From: JARRNE01 sp963824085 | Lineage (GTDB): Bacteria; Pseudomonadota; Gammaproteobacteria; Chromatiales; Chromatiaceae | NCBI GenBank assembly: GCA_963824085.1 | Contig: CAWGNT010000017.1 | Span: forward strand, 124,001-188,000 | Direction of reading: 5' to 3' | DNA length: 64,000 nt | Part shown: positions 50,164 to 58,975 of the stretch, in pieces | Layout of the letters: each line of letters begins with the position of its first letter | Numbering within the stretch: the stretch's first letter is position 1 | Notes under the pieces: model-generated | Databases searched by the model: none | Seen by the model: the letters and a program-made list of their open reading frames with translations, nothing else | What the model was told of the DNA's origin: nothing | Position numbers and translations under genes: made by a program

Positions 50164-51459
50164 ATGAAACGACTTTGTACCGTCCTCCTCTTGATCTTCG
50201 CCGGGTGGCACGGAGCCGCGCACGCCCGCCTCACCATAGAGATCACCGGCGGCGCCGAGGGGGCGCAACCGATCGCCGTTGTCCCCTTTGGGATTTCCGA
50301 AGGAATCACCCCGACAGAGGACGTGGCCGGCGTCATTGCTGCAGATCTGGCCCGGACGGGGCGCTTCAATCCCATGCCAAGACGAGACATGGTGGCGACG
50401 CCGCACACCGCCGAGCAGGTGGATCTGCGGGACTGGCGCCTGCTCGGGATGGACAACCTGGTGGTCGGGGAGGTCAAGCCGGGGAGGGTCGGCGGCTTTG
50501 ACGTCAGCTTCGTGCTGTTCGATGTTTTCCGCGGCCAACAGCTGGAGTCGATGACCTTCTCCACCACGGCTCCGGAGCTGCGCTACACCGCCCATCGTAT
50601 TGCGGACAAGATCTACGAGCGGCTGACTGGCTCGCCCGGCGTCTTTGCCACACGCATTGCCTATGTGACCTCCGAGCGGGGCGTGGGCGGTGGTGAGCGG
50701 GTAACGCTCCGGGTCTCCGATGCCGATGGATACAATCCGCAGACCATCGTGGCATCCAAGGAGCCTATTATGTCGCCCGCGTGGTCGCCGGACGGCCGCC
50801 GCATCGCCTATGTGTCCTTCGAGAACCGCTATCCGGCGATCTACATGCAGGAGCTGAGCAGTGGGCGCCGGGAGCGCGTGGCCGGATACAAGGGCATCAA
50901 TGGCTCGCCGGCGTTTTCCCCGGATGGACGGCGCTTGGCAATGACCCTTTCGAAATCCGGCAATCCGGAGATTTGGGTGTTGGATCTCAATACTCGCGAC
51001 CTCACCCAGCTCACCAACAACCCCGCGATCGACACCGAGCCCGCCTGGTCACCGGACGGCAGCCAGATCGTCTTCACCTCCGATCGTGGCGGCGGGCCGC
51101 AGATTTACAGGATGTCGGCGTCTGGTGGGGCCGCGGAGCGGGTGACCTTTCAGAATGACTACAACGGACGCGCCTCTTATTCTCCGGACGGGCGTTCACT
51201 CGTGATGGTGACGCGGGCGAATGGCCGTTTCCGCATCGGTCTCCTGAACTTGGGCGCGGGCACGTTGCGCATGTTGAGCGATGGACCGCTCGACGAATCC
51301 CCGAGTTTCGCGCCGAACGGCAGCATGGTACTTTACGCGACCCAGAGTGGGGGCCGTGGCGTTCTCGCGGCTGTCTCGATTGACGGCAAGGTCAACCAGC
51401 GGCTATCCCAGGACCTAGGGGACGTGCGGGAGCCAGCATGGTCGCCGGCGGTGCGTTAG
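50164..51459 (+). CDS. tolB: Tol-Pal periplasmic protein TolB
   Basis: This 431-residue exported protein has a signal peptide (residues 1-21, ending AHA), an N-terminal alpha/beta domain (IAVVPFGI, IAADLARTGRFNPMPR) and a six-bladed beta propeller. The repeating blade motif is seen as SPAWSPDGRRIAYVSFE, SPAFSPDGRRLAMTLS, EPAWSPDGSQIVFTSDRGG and ASYSPDGRSLVMV. TolB binds Pal and TolA during outer-membrane constriction. It starts 9 bases after tolA. Confidence 0.97.
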   Translation: MKRLCTVLLLIFAGWHGAAHARLTIEITGGAEGAQPIAVVPFGISEGITPTEDVAGVIAADLARTGRFNPMPRRDMVATPHTAEQVDLRDWRLLGMDNLVVGEVKPGRVGGFDVSFVLFDVFRGQQLESMTFSTTAPELRYTAHRIADKIYERLTGSPGVFATRIAYVTSERGVGGGERVTLRVSDADGYNPQTIVASKEPIMSPAWSPDGRRIAYVSFENRYPAIYMQELSSGRRERVAGYKGINGSPAFSPDGRRLAMTLSKSGNPEIWVLDLNTRDLTQLTNNPAIDTEPAWSPDGSQIVFTSDRGGGPQIYRMSASGGAAERVTFQNDYNGRASYSPDGRSLVMVTRANGRFRIGLLNLGAGTLRMLSDGPLDESPSFAPNGSMVLYATQSGGRGVLAAVSIDGKVNQRLSQDLGDVREPAWSPAVR

Positions 51460-51591
51460 CGACTAGACGGTGGCGCGGTCTCTCCCCAACGATTCGCTGG
51501 TCACACCCTTTACGACATCCCACGCTGCCGATACGCGGCATTCGCTCCCGGTCAATCTCGGGAACGGATTTGTGTACATCGCCAATAGGAT

Positions 51592-52134
51592 ATGGAGACG
51601 ACCTTGACGAAGATTCCGGGCATATTTGCGGCGATGATCGCTGCGGTCGTTTTGTTCACGGGCTGCTCGTCGACGCCGAGCCAGGAGAAGGGGGCCGGGG
51701 TGGAGGATCGCGCGGGCGCCACGGCAGGCGAAGGTGCATCCACGGCGGGCCTGGCGGGCAGGGGCGGCGGATACACTGCCGCGGACCTCAACGACCCGAG
51801 CAGCCCGCTCTATCAAAAGGTCATCTACTTCGACTACGACAGCAGCGATATCAAGCCGCAGTTTGTCGACGTTCTGCGTGCCCACGCATCCTATCTCTCA
51901 TCCAATCCGGCGGCGCATGTGAGACTCGAAGGTCACACGGACGAGCGCGGTACCCGCGAGTACAACCTTGCCCTCGGAGAGGAGAGGGCGGATACGGTGC
52001 GTCGCTTTCTGGTCGCAGAGGGAGCGCGGGAAAGCCAGATCGACATTCTGAGCTACGGGGAGGAACGACCGGCGGAGCCCGGCCACACGGAGTCAGCTTG
52101 GGCGTTGAATCGCCGCGTGGTGCTGGTGTATTGA
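51592..52134 (+). CDS. pal: peptidoglycan-associated lipoprotein Pal
   Basis: Pal is the outer-membrane anchor of the Tol-Pal system. The signal peptide ends in the lipobox LFTGC, followed by a flexible Gly/Ala-rich linker. The OmpA-like domain is from about residue 70: IYFDYDSSDIKPQ near 82, VRLEGHTDERGTREYNLALGEERA near 107 in shortened form (LEGHTDERGTREYNLALGE), and ALNRRVVLVY at the end. The ATG at 51592 gives 180 residues. A TTG at 51604 has a better-placed ribosome site (GGAG 6 bases upstream) and may be used. Confidence 0.97.
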   Translation: METTLTKIPGIFAAMIAAVVLFTGCSSTPSQEKGAGVEDRAGATAGEGASTAGLAGRGGGYTAADLNDPSSPLYQKVIYFDYDSSDIKPQFVDVLRAHASYLSSNPAAHVRLEGHTDERGTREYNLALGEERADTVRRFLVAEGARESQIDILSYGEERPAEPGHTESAWALNRRVVLVY

Positions 52135-52428
52135 CGGGCTTACGGACCTCATTCCGCCCTCGGAAAACCGGCCGCCTATGTGCGGAGAAATCGGGCAGTT
52201 TTGAGGGAAGCACCTTATGCTCGCGTATAACGATGTTGAACCTATCCACACGCCTCCGGTCATCTCGTAAGGCGCTTTGCCAAGGCCATCGCCGCGGGAA
52301 GGTGGGATAGGTCCATGCTTCCCTTGGCGCAGAGGCAAGAACGGTGACGTTCGGAGGTCGAGGTACTTTCTATTGGTCTGTTAGCATCGTTGACTATGAC
52401 GTTTAGAGCCACTGCCCAGACAATCACG

Positions 52429-53157
52429 ATGAACGCGCGAATGCTCGTTGCTGTCCTGAGCTGTTTCCTGATAGCGGGCGTCCCTGTTTTCGCTGGTGCC
52501 GATGCCCAGCTGGAGAGCCGGGTGGCGCGCTTGGAGCGCATCCTAAGCAATCAGAGCATGTCGGACATCGTATTGGAGCTGCAGCGGCTTCAGGAAGAGG
52601 TGCAGCGACTGCGCGGAAGGGTCGACGTCCAGCAGCACGACATCGAGATGCTGCAGAAGCAGGTGCAGGGGCAGTCGCCGGGTGCGGACGTACGACTGCC
52701 TGCGCAGGCCGGGGCCAACGCGACCATAGTCCCGCCCGCTGGGGCGGTGCGTCCATCTGACGCCACGCCGTCCGACGAGAAGGAGCTGTATCAAGCCGCC
52801 TTCGATCTGCTGAAGCAGCGACGCTACGAAGAGGCAGTTGCCGCATTTCAGGGTTTGCTGTCCCGCTACCCGAAGGGCCAGTACGCGGACAACGCGCATT
52901 ACTGGTTGGGCGAGACCTACTATGTGAAACAGGACTATCCCGCCGCGCTTGCCGAGTTCCAACGCGTGTTGGACCGTTATCCACTTAGCCCCAAGGTTCC
53001 GGGGGCTATGCTGAAGATCGGGTACATCTACTACGAGCAAGGCGACTGGGAACGGGCGCGCGCGACCCTGAAGTCCGTCGTTGCCAAGTTCCCAGACACA
53101 AATGAGGGTGGCTTTGCTCAGAGCAGGCTTGACCGTATGGCCCGCGAGGGGCACTGA
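52429..53157 (+). CDS. cpoB: cell division coordinator CpoB (YbgF)
   Basis: CpoB links PBP1B activity to Tol-driven constriction. The signal peptide (MNARMLVAVLSCFLIAGVPV, first 20 residues) is followed by a coiled-coil trimerisation region (LESRVARLERILS ... LQEEVQRLRGRVDVQQHDIE). A Pro/Ala linker leads to tetratricopeptide repeats: YQAAFDLLKQRRYEEAVAAF, NAHYWLGETYYVKQDYPAAL and AMLKIGYIYYEQGDWERA. I chose ATG 52429 as the best signal-peptide start. ATG 52396 is an alternative. The 255-294 bases between pal and cpoB contain no gene. Confidence 0.94.
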   Translation: MNARMLVAVLSCFLIAGVPVFAGADAQLESRVARLERILSNQSMSDIVLELQRLQEEVQRLRGRVDVQQHDIEMLQKQVQGQSPGADVRLPAQAGANATIVPPAGAVRPSDATPSDEKELYQAAFDLLKQRRYEEAVAAFQGLLSRYPKGQYADNAHYWLGETYYVKQDYPAALAEFQRVLDRYPLSPKVPGAMLKIGYIYYEQGDWERARATLKSVVAKFPDTNEGGFAQSRLDRMAREGH

Positions 53158-53235
53158 GCCGGTTTCGGGGCTGTTGCCTCGACGTGCACCCACGCGCCAT
53201 CGTGGCTCGTCTTCGCGCCCCATCGCTCCAGATTG

Positions 53236-53892
53236 ATGTCCGTGCCTCGACAGCGAGACCTCCGCATCACGGAAATCTTTCACTCCCTTCAAGGCGAGGG
53301 GCTCAGCATCGGTGAGCGCACGGGCTTCATTCGGCTCACCGGCTGCCCGCTGCGGTGCGTCTACTGCGACACCGCTTACGCCTTCAAGGGCGGCCGCTGG
53401 ATGTCGCTTGATGATATCCTCGCCCAGGTAGCCCGATTTCGGGTGCGACATGTCTGCGTCACGGGTGGCGAACCGCTCGCGCAACGTGGCTGTTTGGATC
53501 TTCTCTCGCGACTATGCGGTGAGGGCTACCAAGTCTCTCTCGAGACCGCAGGCGCCCTCGACATCTCAGAGGTCGATCCGCGGGTCACCAAGGTCGTGGA
53601 CCTCAAGACCCCCGCCTCCGGCGAGCTCGACAGGAACCTCTACGCCAACCTGGACCACCTCGGTCCACGCGACCAAGTGAAGTTCGTGATCTGCGACGAG
53701 GCGGATTACCAATGGGCCGCGGACGAGGTGCTCACACACGCGCTACACGAGCGCTGCACGGTCCTCTTCTCGCCCGCCGCGGATCGCGTGGCTCCCCGCG
53801 ACCTTGCCGACTGGATTCTGCGCGACCGCCTGCCCGTGCGGCTGCAGGTTCAGCTCCACAAGATCCTATGGGGTGACGAGCGAGGAAGATGA
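53236..53892 (+). CDS. queE: 7-carboxy-7-deazaguanine synthase
   Basis: QueE is a radical SAM enzyme of queuosine (preQ0) synthesis. The 218-residue product has the substrate motif ITEIFHSLQGEG near residue 10, the cluster motif CPLRCVYC (CX3CX2C) near residue 37, VCVTGGEPLAQ near 72 and DLKTPASGE near 123. ATG 53236 follows an in-frame TTG at 53233. It ends inside the queC start (ATGA). A queE-queC pair downstream of cpoB is normal in this class. Confidence 0.96.
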   Translation: MSVPRQRDLRITEIFHSLQGEGLSIGERTGFIRLTGCPLRCVYCDTAYAFKGGRWMSLDDILAQVARFRVRHVCVTGGEPLAQRGCLDLLSRLCGEGYQVSLETAGALDISEVDPRVTKVVDLKTPASGELDRNLYANLDHLGPRDQVKFVICDEADYQWAADEVLTHALHERCTVLFSPAADRVAPRDLADWILRDRLPVRLQVQLHKILWGDERGR

Positions 53893-54617
53893 TGCCGGCG
53901 GCGTCCGAACCAGGTAGCTTGGCGAAGACCTCCACCGCTCCCGTGACGTCGAAGAAGGCCATCATCCTGCTGTCCGGCGGCCTCGATTCAGCGACGGCTC
54001 TGGCGGTCGCTCGTCAGGATGGGTACGCATGCCATGCCCTCAGCATCGACTACGGTCAGCGTCATCGGGCAGAGCTTGGGGCGGCGCGCCGGGTGGCCGA
54101 GTCGCTGGGCGTACTCGAGCGCAAGGAAATATGCATCAGCCTCGACGCGATCGGCGGGTCCGCCCTCACCGCTGCGGACATTGCGGTTCCAGAACAGCCG
54201 AGCGAGGGGATCCCCGTCACTTATGTCCCCGCGCGCAACACCGTTCTTCTAGCCCTCGCGCTCGGCTGGGCGGAAGTCATCGGGGCGCGCGACATCTTCA
54301 TCGGCGTTAACGCGGTAGACTACTCTGGTTACCCGGATTGCCGCCCAGCTTTCATTCAGATGTTCGAGCAGCTCGCCAACCTCGCGACCAAGGCGGGGGT
54401 TGAGGGCGCGCAGTTCCATATTCACGCACCCCTCATCGACCTCACCAAGGCGGAGATCATCCAGCGCGGAACTGGTCTCGGGGTGGACTACGGCCTCACG
54501 GTCTCGTGTTATCAGGCCGATGAGGACGGTCGAGCCTGCGGCTCATGCGACGCCTGCCGACTCCGCGCCGAGGGCTTCCGCGCCGCCGGACTGCCGGATC
54601 CGACCCGGTACCGGTAG
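53889..54617 (+). CDS. queC: 7-cyano-7-deazaguanine synthase
   Basis: QueC turns 7-carboxy-7-deazaguanine into preQ0 with ATP and ammonia. The PP-loop ATP site LLSGGLDSATAL lies near residue 27, then LSIDYGQRHRAEL, YVPARNTVLLALAL and GVNAVDYSGYPDCR near 143. The zinc-binding cysteines are at the end: CYQADEDGRACGSCDACRLR in shortened form (one Cys, then CGSCDAC). The first 20 residues are a variable tail. tRNA-Lys follows 57 bases later. Confidence 0.96.
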   Translation: MMPAASEPGSLAKTSTAPVTSKKAIILLSGGLDSATALAVARQDGYACHALSIDYGQRHRAELGAARRVAESLGVLERKEICISLDAIGGSALTAADIAVPEQPSEGIPVTYVPARNTVLLALALGWAEVIGARDIFIGVNAVDYSGYPDCRPAFIQMFEQLANLATKAGVEGAQFHIHAPLIDLTKAEIIQRGTGLGVDYGLTVSCYQADEDGRACGSCDACRLRAEGFRAAGLPDPTRYR

Positions 54618-54626
54618 CGCCGGGGG

Positions 54627-54655
54627 TTCAAGTCGGGGTCGCGATCAGGTATTCT
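54627..54655 (+). promoter_or_regulatory. predicted promoter of tRNA-Lys
   Basis: TTCAAG (54627-54632) and TATTCT (54650-54655) are 17 bases apart, 19 bases before the tRNA. The placement suits a tRNA promoter. Assigned by eye. Confidence 0.5.
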
Positions 54656-54674
54656 TTCGCTCCTTCCCCCATAC

Positions 54675-54750
54675 GCGCCCTTAGCTCAGCTGGTAGAGCA
54701 TCTGACTTTTAATCAGGTGGTCGTGCGTTCGAGTCGCACAGGGCGCACCA
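54675..54750 (+). tRNA. tRNA-Lys (UUU)
   Basis: The 76-base cloverleaf has acceptor arms GCGCCCT (54675-54681) and AGGGCGC (54740-54746), an encoded ACCA end, the D-loop block AGCTGGTAGAGC and the T-arm GTTCGAGTC. The anticodon TTT is at 54708-54710 in the loop CTTTTAA, giving lysine. Confidence 0.98.
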
Positions 54751-54755
54751 GATAA

Positions 54756-54790
54756 AACAAGGGCTTACGGAAATCCGAAGCCCTTTGTTT
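54756..54790 (+). terminator. rho-independent terminator after tRNA-Lys
   Basis: AACAAGGGCTT (54756-54766) pairs with AAGCCCTTTGTT, with one bulged T, near 54778-54789. The inner CGGA/TCCG extends the stem, and TTT lies at the end. It starts 6 bases after the tRNA. Confidence 0.8.
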
Positions 54791-55046
54791 CGTTTGGCGC
54801 CAATCCATGGCGCGCTCATCTGCGGTGCATCGCAATACTGCGGCTTGTCCGGGGATAGAGAGCCCGTACGTCTGGTCTCTCGAACTTGGCAACTTCCTCG
54901 GGGAAGGTGGCGTCACCGGTACCGAAAGCGAGCTTTTTGCCCTGAGGTTTGTATTTGTCATCGGCCTGACTTGTCCGTGACGGCTACAATGCGCACTTTG
55001 CGACCGGCAAACAGACCTGCCGGGATTGTCCGTTCAGGCCCAAAGA

Positions 55047-56075
55047 ATGACCAAGAAACCCCTGATCCTCATCCCCATCCTCCTCGCCGCCGCGGGTGGC
55101 TACTGGTGGTGGCGTAGCCATGAGGCGCCCCAGTCGTCGTCGGAGCTGATGCTTTACGGAAATGTCGATATCCGTGAGGTGGATCTGGCCTTCGTCGCTA
55201 GCGAGCGAGTGAAGGAAATTCTGGTGGAGGAGGGGGATCGGGTGAAGCCCGACGAAGTGGTGGCCCGGCTGCACGCGGAAAAGCTCAGGGCGGCAGTCGC
55301 GGCTGCAGAGGCCAACGTGAATGCCCAGCAGCAGGCGGTGGCGCGTCTCGAGGCGGGCAGTCGCCCGGAGGAGATCCGCCAGACCAAGGCACAGGCGGAT
55401 GCTGCCGAGGCCAAGGCCCGCTCGGCGCAGATTACCTACGAGCGCCAGTTGAAGCTCGGCAAGCAGAAGCTCGCCGCACCAGAGGACGTCGACCAAGCCC
55501 GAGCCGCCGCAGACGCCGCCAAAGGCGATGCCCGGGCGGCAGAGGAGACTTACGCCCTAGCGGTCGCAGGGCCGCGGGCAGAGGACATTGCGCAGGCCAA
55601 GGCGACGCTGGAGGCACTGCGAGCGGACCTTTCCCTTGCCCGGGAGCGTCTGGCGGACGCGACTCTGGTGGCGCCGGCCGCGGGGATCGTTCGCGAGCGC
55701 ATCCTGCAGCCGGGCGACATGGCTTCGCCTCAGAACCCGGTGCTCACTCTGGCGCTCGTCAACCCGCTCTGGGTGCGAGCCTATGTGCCGGAGCCGAGCC
55801 TGGGCCGCATCGCACCGGGCATGAAGGCAGAGGTTCGAACCGACAGCTATCCGGGGAAGATATACAAGGGATGGGTGGGCTTCATCTCCCCGACGGCCGA
55901 GTTCACGCCGAAGAATGTGGAGACGCCCGATTTACGGACTCGACTCGTTTACCAGGTGCGGGTCTTTGTCTGCAATCCTCAGGATGAGCTGCGTCTGGGC
56001 ATGCCGGCCACGGTGACAATCCCGCTGGATCAGCCTGAGCCGCGCCCCGAGGCGACGCACAGCTGCAGCGATTGA
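55047..56075 (+). CDS. HlyD/YbhG-type periplasmic adaptor of an ABC exporter
   Basis: This 342-residue membrane fusion protein has one N-terminal membrane segment (about residues 5-22) and a lipoyl-like half (ELMLYGNVDIREVDLAFVAS, LVEEGDRVKPDEVVARL). A long alpha-helical hairpin rich in Ala/Glu/Gln (about 80-200) is followed by the second lipoyl half (VAPAAGIVRERILQPGDMASP) and a beta-barrel domain. It should bridge an inner-membrane ABC transporter to an outer-membrane channel. It leads the operon with the two-ATPase protein and two permeases, the order of E. coli ybhGFSR. ATG 55047 is preferred over 55026. The 256 bases after the tRNA terminator contain no gene. Confidence 0.9.
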   Translation: MTKKPLILIPILLAAAGGYWWWRSHEAPQSSSELMLYGNVDIREVDLAFVASERVKEILVEEGDRVKPDEVVARLHAEKLRAAVAAAEANVNAQQQAVARLEAGSRPEEIRQTKAQADAAEAKARSAQITYERQLKLGKQKLAAPEDVDQARAAADAAKGDARAAEETYALAVAGPRAEDIAQAKATLEALRADLSLARERLADATLVAPAAGIVRERILQPGDMASPQNPVLTLALVNPLWVRAYVPEPSLGRIAPGMKAEVRTDSYPGKIYKGWVGFISPTAEFTPKNVETPDLRTRLVYQVRVFVCNPQDELRLGMPATVTIPLDQPEPRPEATHSCSD

Positions 56076-56079
56076 CCCG

Positions 56080-57843
56080 ATGACGGCCAGAGCTCCTGCT
56101 GGCGACGCGCTGGTCCTGGAGGCGCTGACCAAGGCCTTTCGCTCCGGGGGACGGATCATCCAGGCGCTCGACGCGGTCAGCCTTCGCGTTCCGTACGGGA
56201 AGGTCACCGGACTCATTGGGCCCGACGGCGCCGGCAAGACCACCTTGATGCGGCTGGCCGCGGCGCTGTTGGCGCCTGATGCTGGGTCGATACGCGTCCT
56301 GGGGATGGACGTCGCGGACGAGCCCTTGGCCGTCCAGTCTGCTATCGGCTACATGCCCCAGCGCTTCGGGCTTTACGAGGACCTGAGCGTCCGGGAGAAC
56401 CTGGAGCTTTATGCGGATCTCCAAGGGTTGCCCCTCCCCGAGCGGGCACCACGCTTCACCGAGCTGCTGCGAATGATGGGGCTGTCCCCGTTCACCCGTC
56501 GGCTGGCTGGTCGGCTGTCAGGGGGCATGAAGCAAAAGCTCGGACTCGCCTGTACCCTGGTGCGGGCGCCGCGCTTCTTGGTGCTGGATGAGCCGACCGT
56601 CGGTGTGGACCCGGTATCGCGGCGGGAGCTTTGGGCCATCGTCTATCGCCTGGTGCGCGAGGAGGGCATGAGCGTGCTGCTCAGCACCGCCTATCTGGAC
56701 GAGGCAGAGCGTTGCGACGCGGTGATCCTGCTTCACCAGGGACGGCTACTCGGTCATGGACCCCCGGCGGACTTCAGCGGTCCGCTAAAGGGGCATACCT
56801 TTCTGGTCAAGGTGCCCCGCATCCCGAAGCGCCGTCTGCAGACCCAGCTTGCGGGGCTGCCCGGCGTCATCGATGCAATCATCGAGGGTGAAGGCGTGCG
56901 GGTGGTTATGGCCTCGCCGGAGCCTCCGGACCTTGCGCAGATGGGCGCGGAGTCGGAGTCCGAGGTGCGTCCTGTCGACCCCATTTTCGAGGATGCCTTC
57001 ATCAGTCGATTGCGTGCAGAGCCGACGGAGGGTGTGAGAGATGCCCCTGACATGCCCGCGACGACCCCGGCCCTGGGTGATGGTGTGGTCATCTCCGTAG
57101 AGAACGTGAAACGTCGCTTCGGCGACTTCTATGCCGTCAAAGGGGTTACGTTTAGTGTCCACAAGGGGGAGGTATTCGGGCTGCTCGGGGCGAATGGCGC
57201 CGGCAAGTCCACCACCTTCCGTATGCTATGCGGACTCCTGCCCGCTTCTGACGGGCGCCTGCAGGTAGCCGGGCACGACCTGCGGCATGCGGCGGCACAG
57301 GCGCGGGCCCGCATCGGGTACATGGCCCAGCGTTTCTCGCTTTACACCAATCTCACCGTCGAGCAGAACCTGCGGTTCTTCGCAAGCGCTTACGGACTGC
57401 GGGGTCAGTCGCACGGAGAGCGTATTCGCTGGGCGCTCGACGGCTTCGAGCTGGAGCCGTACGCGAACATGGCGAGCGGCGACCTGCCACTCGGATACAA
57501 ACAGCGGCTCGCCATGGCGGCGGCCCTGATGCATGAGCCCGATATCCTGTTCCTCGACGAGCCGACCTCCGGTGTGGATCCTCTGGCCAGGCGGGAGTTC
57601 TGGCACCGCATCAACCAGCTTGCGGAGCATGGGGTCACAGTGCTGGTGACTACGCATTTCATGGACGAGGCGAACTACTGCGACCACCTGGTGATCATGG
57701 CGGACGGAGAGGTGCTGGCGCAAGGCACGCCCGCGGAGATGAAGGCCCGGTTTCGCAGCGAGAAGCTCCCGGATCCAACGATGGAAGACGCCTTCATCGC
57801 CCTTATCGAGGAGCGTGAGCAGAACCAGGGAGCGGCGCGATGA
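56080..57843 (+). CDS. ABC exporter protein with two ATP-binding domains (YbhF-like)
   Basis: Two ATPase domains are fused in 587 residues. The first has Walker A GPDGAGKTT near residue 47, signature LSGGMKQKLGLA near 146 and Walker B FLVLDEPTVGVDP. The second, from about residue 338, has Walker A GANGAGKSTT near 370, a diverged signature DLPLGYKQRLAMA near 468 and Walker B ILFLDEPTSGVDP. The LPLG-type signature is typical of YbhF-like proteins rather than damage. It works with the two ABC-2 permeases that follow. The substrate is unknown. E. coli relatives export cations or drugs such as tetracycline-type compounds. Confidence 0.93.
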   Translation: MTARAPAGDALVLEALTKAFRSGGRIIQALDAVSLRVPYGKVTGLIGPDGAGKTTLMRLAAALLAPDAGSIRVLGMDVADEPLAVQSAIGYMPQRFGLYEDLSVRENLELYADLQGLPLPERAPRFTELLRMMGLSPFTRRLAGRLSGGMKQKLGLACTLVRAPRFLVLDEPTVGVDPVSRRELWAIVYRLVREEGMSVLLSTAYLDEAERCDAVILLHQGRLLGHGPPADFSGPLKGHTFLVKVPRIPKRRLQTQLAGLPGVIDAIIEGEGVRVVMASPEPPDLAQMGAESESEVRPVDPIFEDAFISRLRAEPTEGVRDAPDMPATTPALGDGVVISVENVKRRFGDFYAVKGVTFSVHKGEVFGLLGANGAGKSTTFRMLCGLLPASDGRLQVAGHDLRHAAAQARARIGYMAQRFSLYTNLTVEQNLRFFASAYGLRGQSHGERIRWALDGFELEPYANMASGDLPLGYKQRLAMAAALMHEPDILFLDEPTSGVDPLARREFWHRINQLAEHGVTVLVTTHFMDEANYCDHLVIMADGEVLAQGTPAEMKARFRSEKLPDPTMEDAFIALIEEREQNQGAAR

Positions 57844-58973
57844 GCAGTCAGCGCGGCGGAGCGGCGATGCGACTGCGGGGGATGGTGCGCAAGGAGAGCC
57901 TGCAGATCCTGCGCGATCCCTCGAGCATCGCCATCGCATTCGTGATGCCCGTTGTGCTCCTGCTCCTCTTCGGCTACGGCGTGTCCCTCGACGCAACGCG
58001 TATCCCCATCGCGCTCGTGGTCGAGGCGCCCGACGGCAACAGCGCGAGCTTTACCGCCGCCTTCGAGCACTCCGAATACTTCAGTCCCGCGCGCTTTACC
58101 AGTATCCAAGAGGCGGAGCAGGCATTGGCGGAGCGGCGCGTGGACGGCATCGTGTGGCTGCGCAGCGACTTCAGCCGACACCTGCTGTCGGGGCAGGGCG
58201 CACCGGTCGGGGTCATCTTGAACGGCGTCGACGCCAACCAGGCCCGCATCACCAGCGGGTACATCCAGGGGGCCTGGCAGAGCTGGCTGCTGAGCTACGC
58301 GGCTTCTCAGGGCCGAGAGCTCAAGCTGCCCGCAGCGGTGGAGCAGCGGGTTTGGTTCAACCCGGCGCTGCGCAGCCGTAACTTCCTGGTCCCTGGCTTG
58401 GTTGCAGTGATCATGACCCTGATCGGCGCCTTGCTAACCGCTTTGGTGGTCGCCCGGGAGTGGGAGCGGGGAACCATGGAGGCCCTGATGGTCACGCCTA
58501 TTCGGATCGGGGAGCTCCTGCTGGGCAAGCTCTTGCCCTACTTCTTTCTCGGCATGGGCGGGATGCTCTTGACCGTTGCCATGGCCGTGTGGCAGTTCGG
58601 GGTGCCCCTGCGCGGCTCCTTTTGGCTGCTGCTCCTCGCCTCCGCGATCTTCATGCTGGTCGCGCTGGCGATGGGGCTTCTCATCTCCACCGTCGCGCGC
58701 AATCAGTTCGTGGCGGGACAGGTCGCGATTCTCATCACCTTTCTGCCGGCCTTTATCCTCTCCGGATTCATCTTCGACATCGGCTCCATGCCGGTCGCCA
58801 TCCAGGTTGTCACTCACGTGGTCCCGGCACGTTACTTCGTCGCCATCCTGCAGACCCTGTTCTTGGCGGGCGATGTGTGGGGGGTTGTGTTGGTCAATGC
58901 CGGTGCTCTACTCCTGATGATGCTGATCTTCTTCACTATCCTGGGGCGCAAGGCGCGCAAGCGGCTGGAGTGA
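57840..58973 (+). CDS. ABC-2 type permease (YbhS-like)
   Basis: This 377-residue ABC-2 permease has one membrane segment near the N-terminus (about residues 28-48), a large periplasmic domain and five to six segments in the C-terminal half (from about residue 180). Typical blocks are REWERGTMEALMVTPIRIGELLLGKLLPYF in shortened form (EWERGTMEALMVTPIRIGE near residue 204), and LPAFILSGFIFDIGSMP near 302. It starts in the stop of the ATPase gene (ATGA) and ends 2 bases before the second permease. Confidence 0.93.
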   Translation: MSSQRGGAAMRLRGMVRKESLQILRDPSSIAIAFVMPVVLLLLFGYGVSLDATRIPIALVVEAPDGNSASFTAAFEHSEYFSPARFTSIQEAEQALAERRVDGIVWLRSDFSRHLLSGQGAPVGVILNGVDANQARITSGYIQGAWQSWLLSYAASQGRELKLPAAVEQRVWFNPALRSRNFLVPGLVAVIMTLIGALLTALVVAREWERGTMEALMVTPIRIGELLLGKLLPYFFLGMGGMLLTVAMAVWQFGVPLRGSFWLLLLASAIFMLVALAMGLLISTVARNQFVAGQVAILITFLPAFILSGFIFDIGSMPVAIQVVTHVVPARYFVAILQTLFLAGDVWGVVLVNAGALLLMMLIFFTILGRKARKRLE

Positions 58974-58975
58974 CA

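Noticed and set aside
52240..52312. Inverse copies ACCTATCC and GGATAGGT in the pal-cpoB gap
   Set aside because: The 8-base arms are 57 bases apart with no supporting structure or T-run. I do not call an RNA or terminator.
57535..57600. Broken ABC signature in the second ATPase domain of the exporter
   Set aside because: The LPLG form replaces LSGG throughout YbhF-like proteins, so it is a family trait rather than damage.
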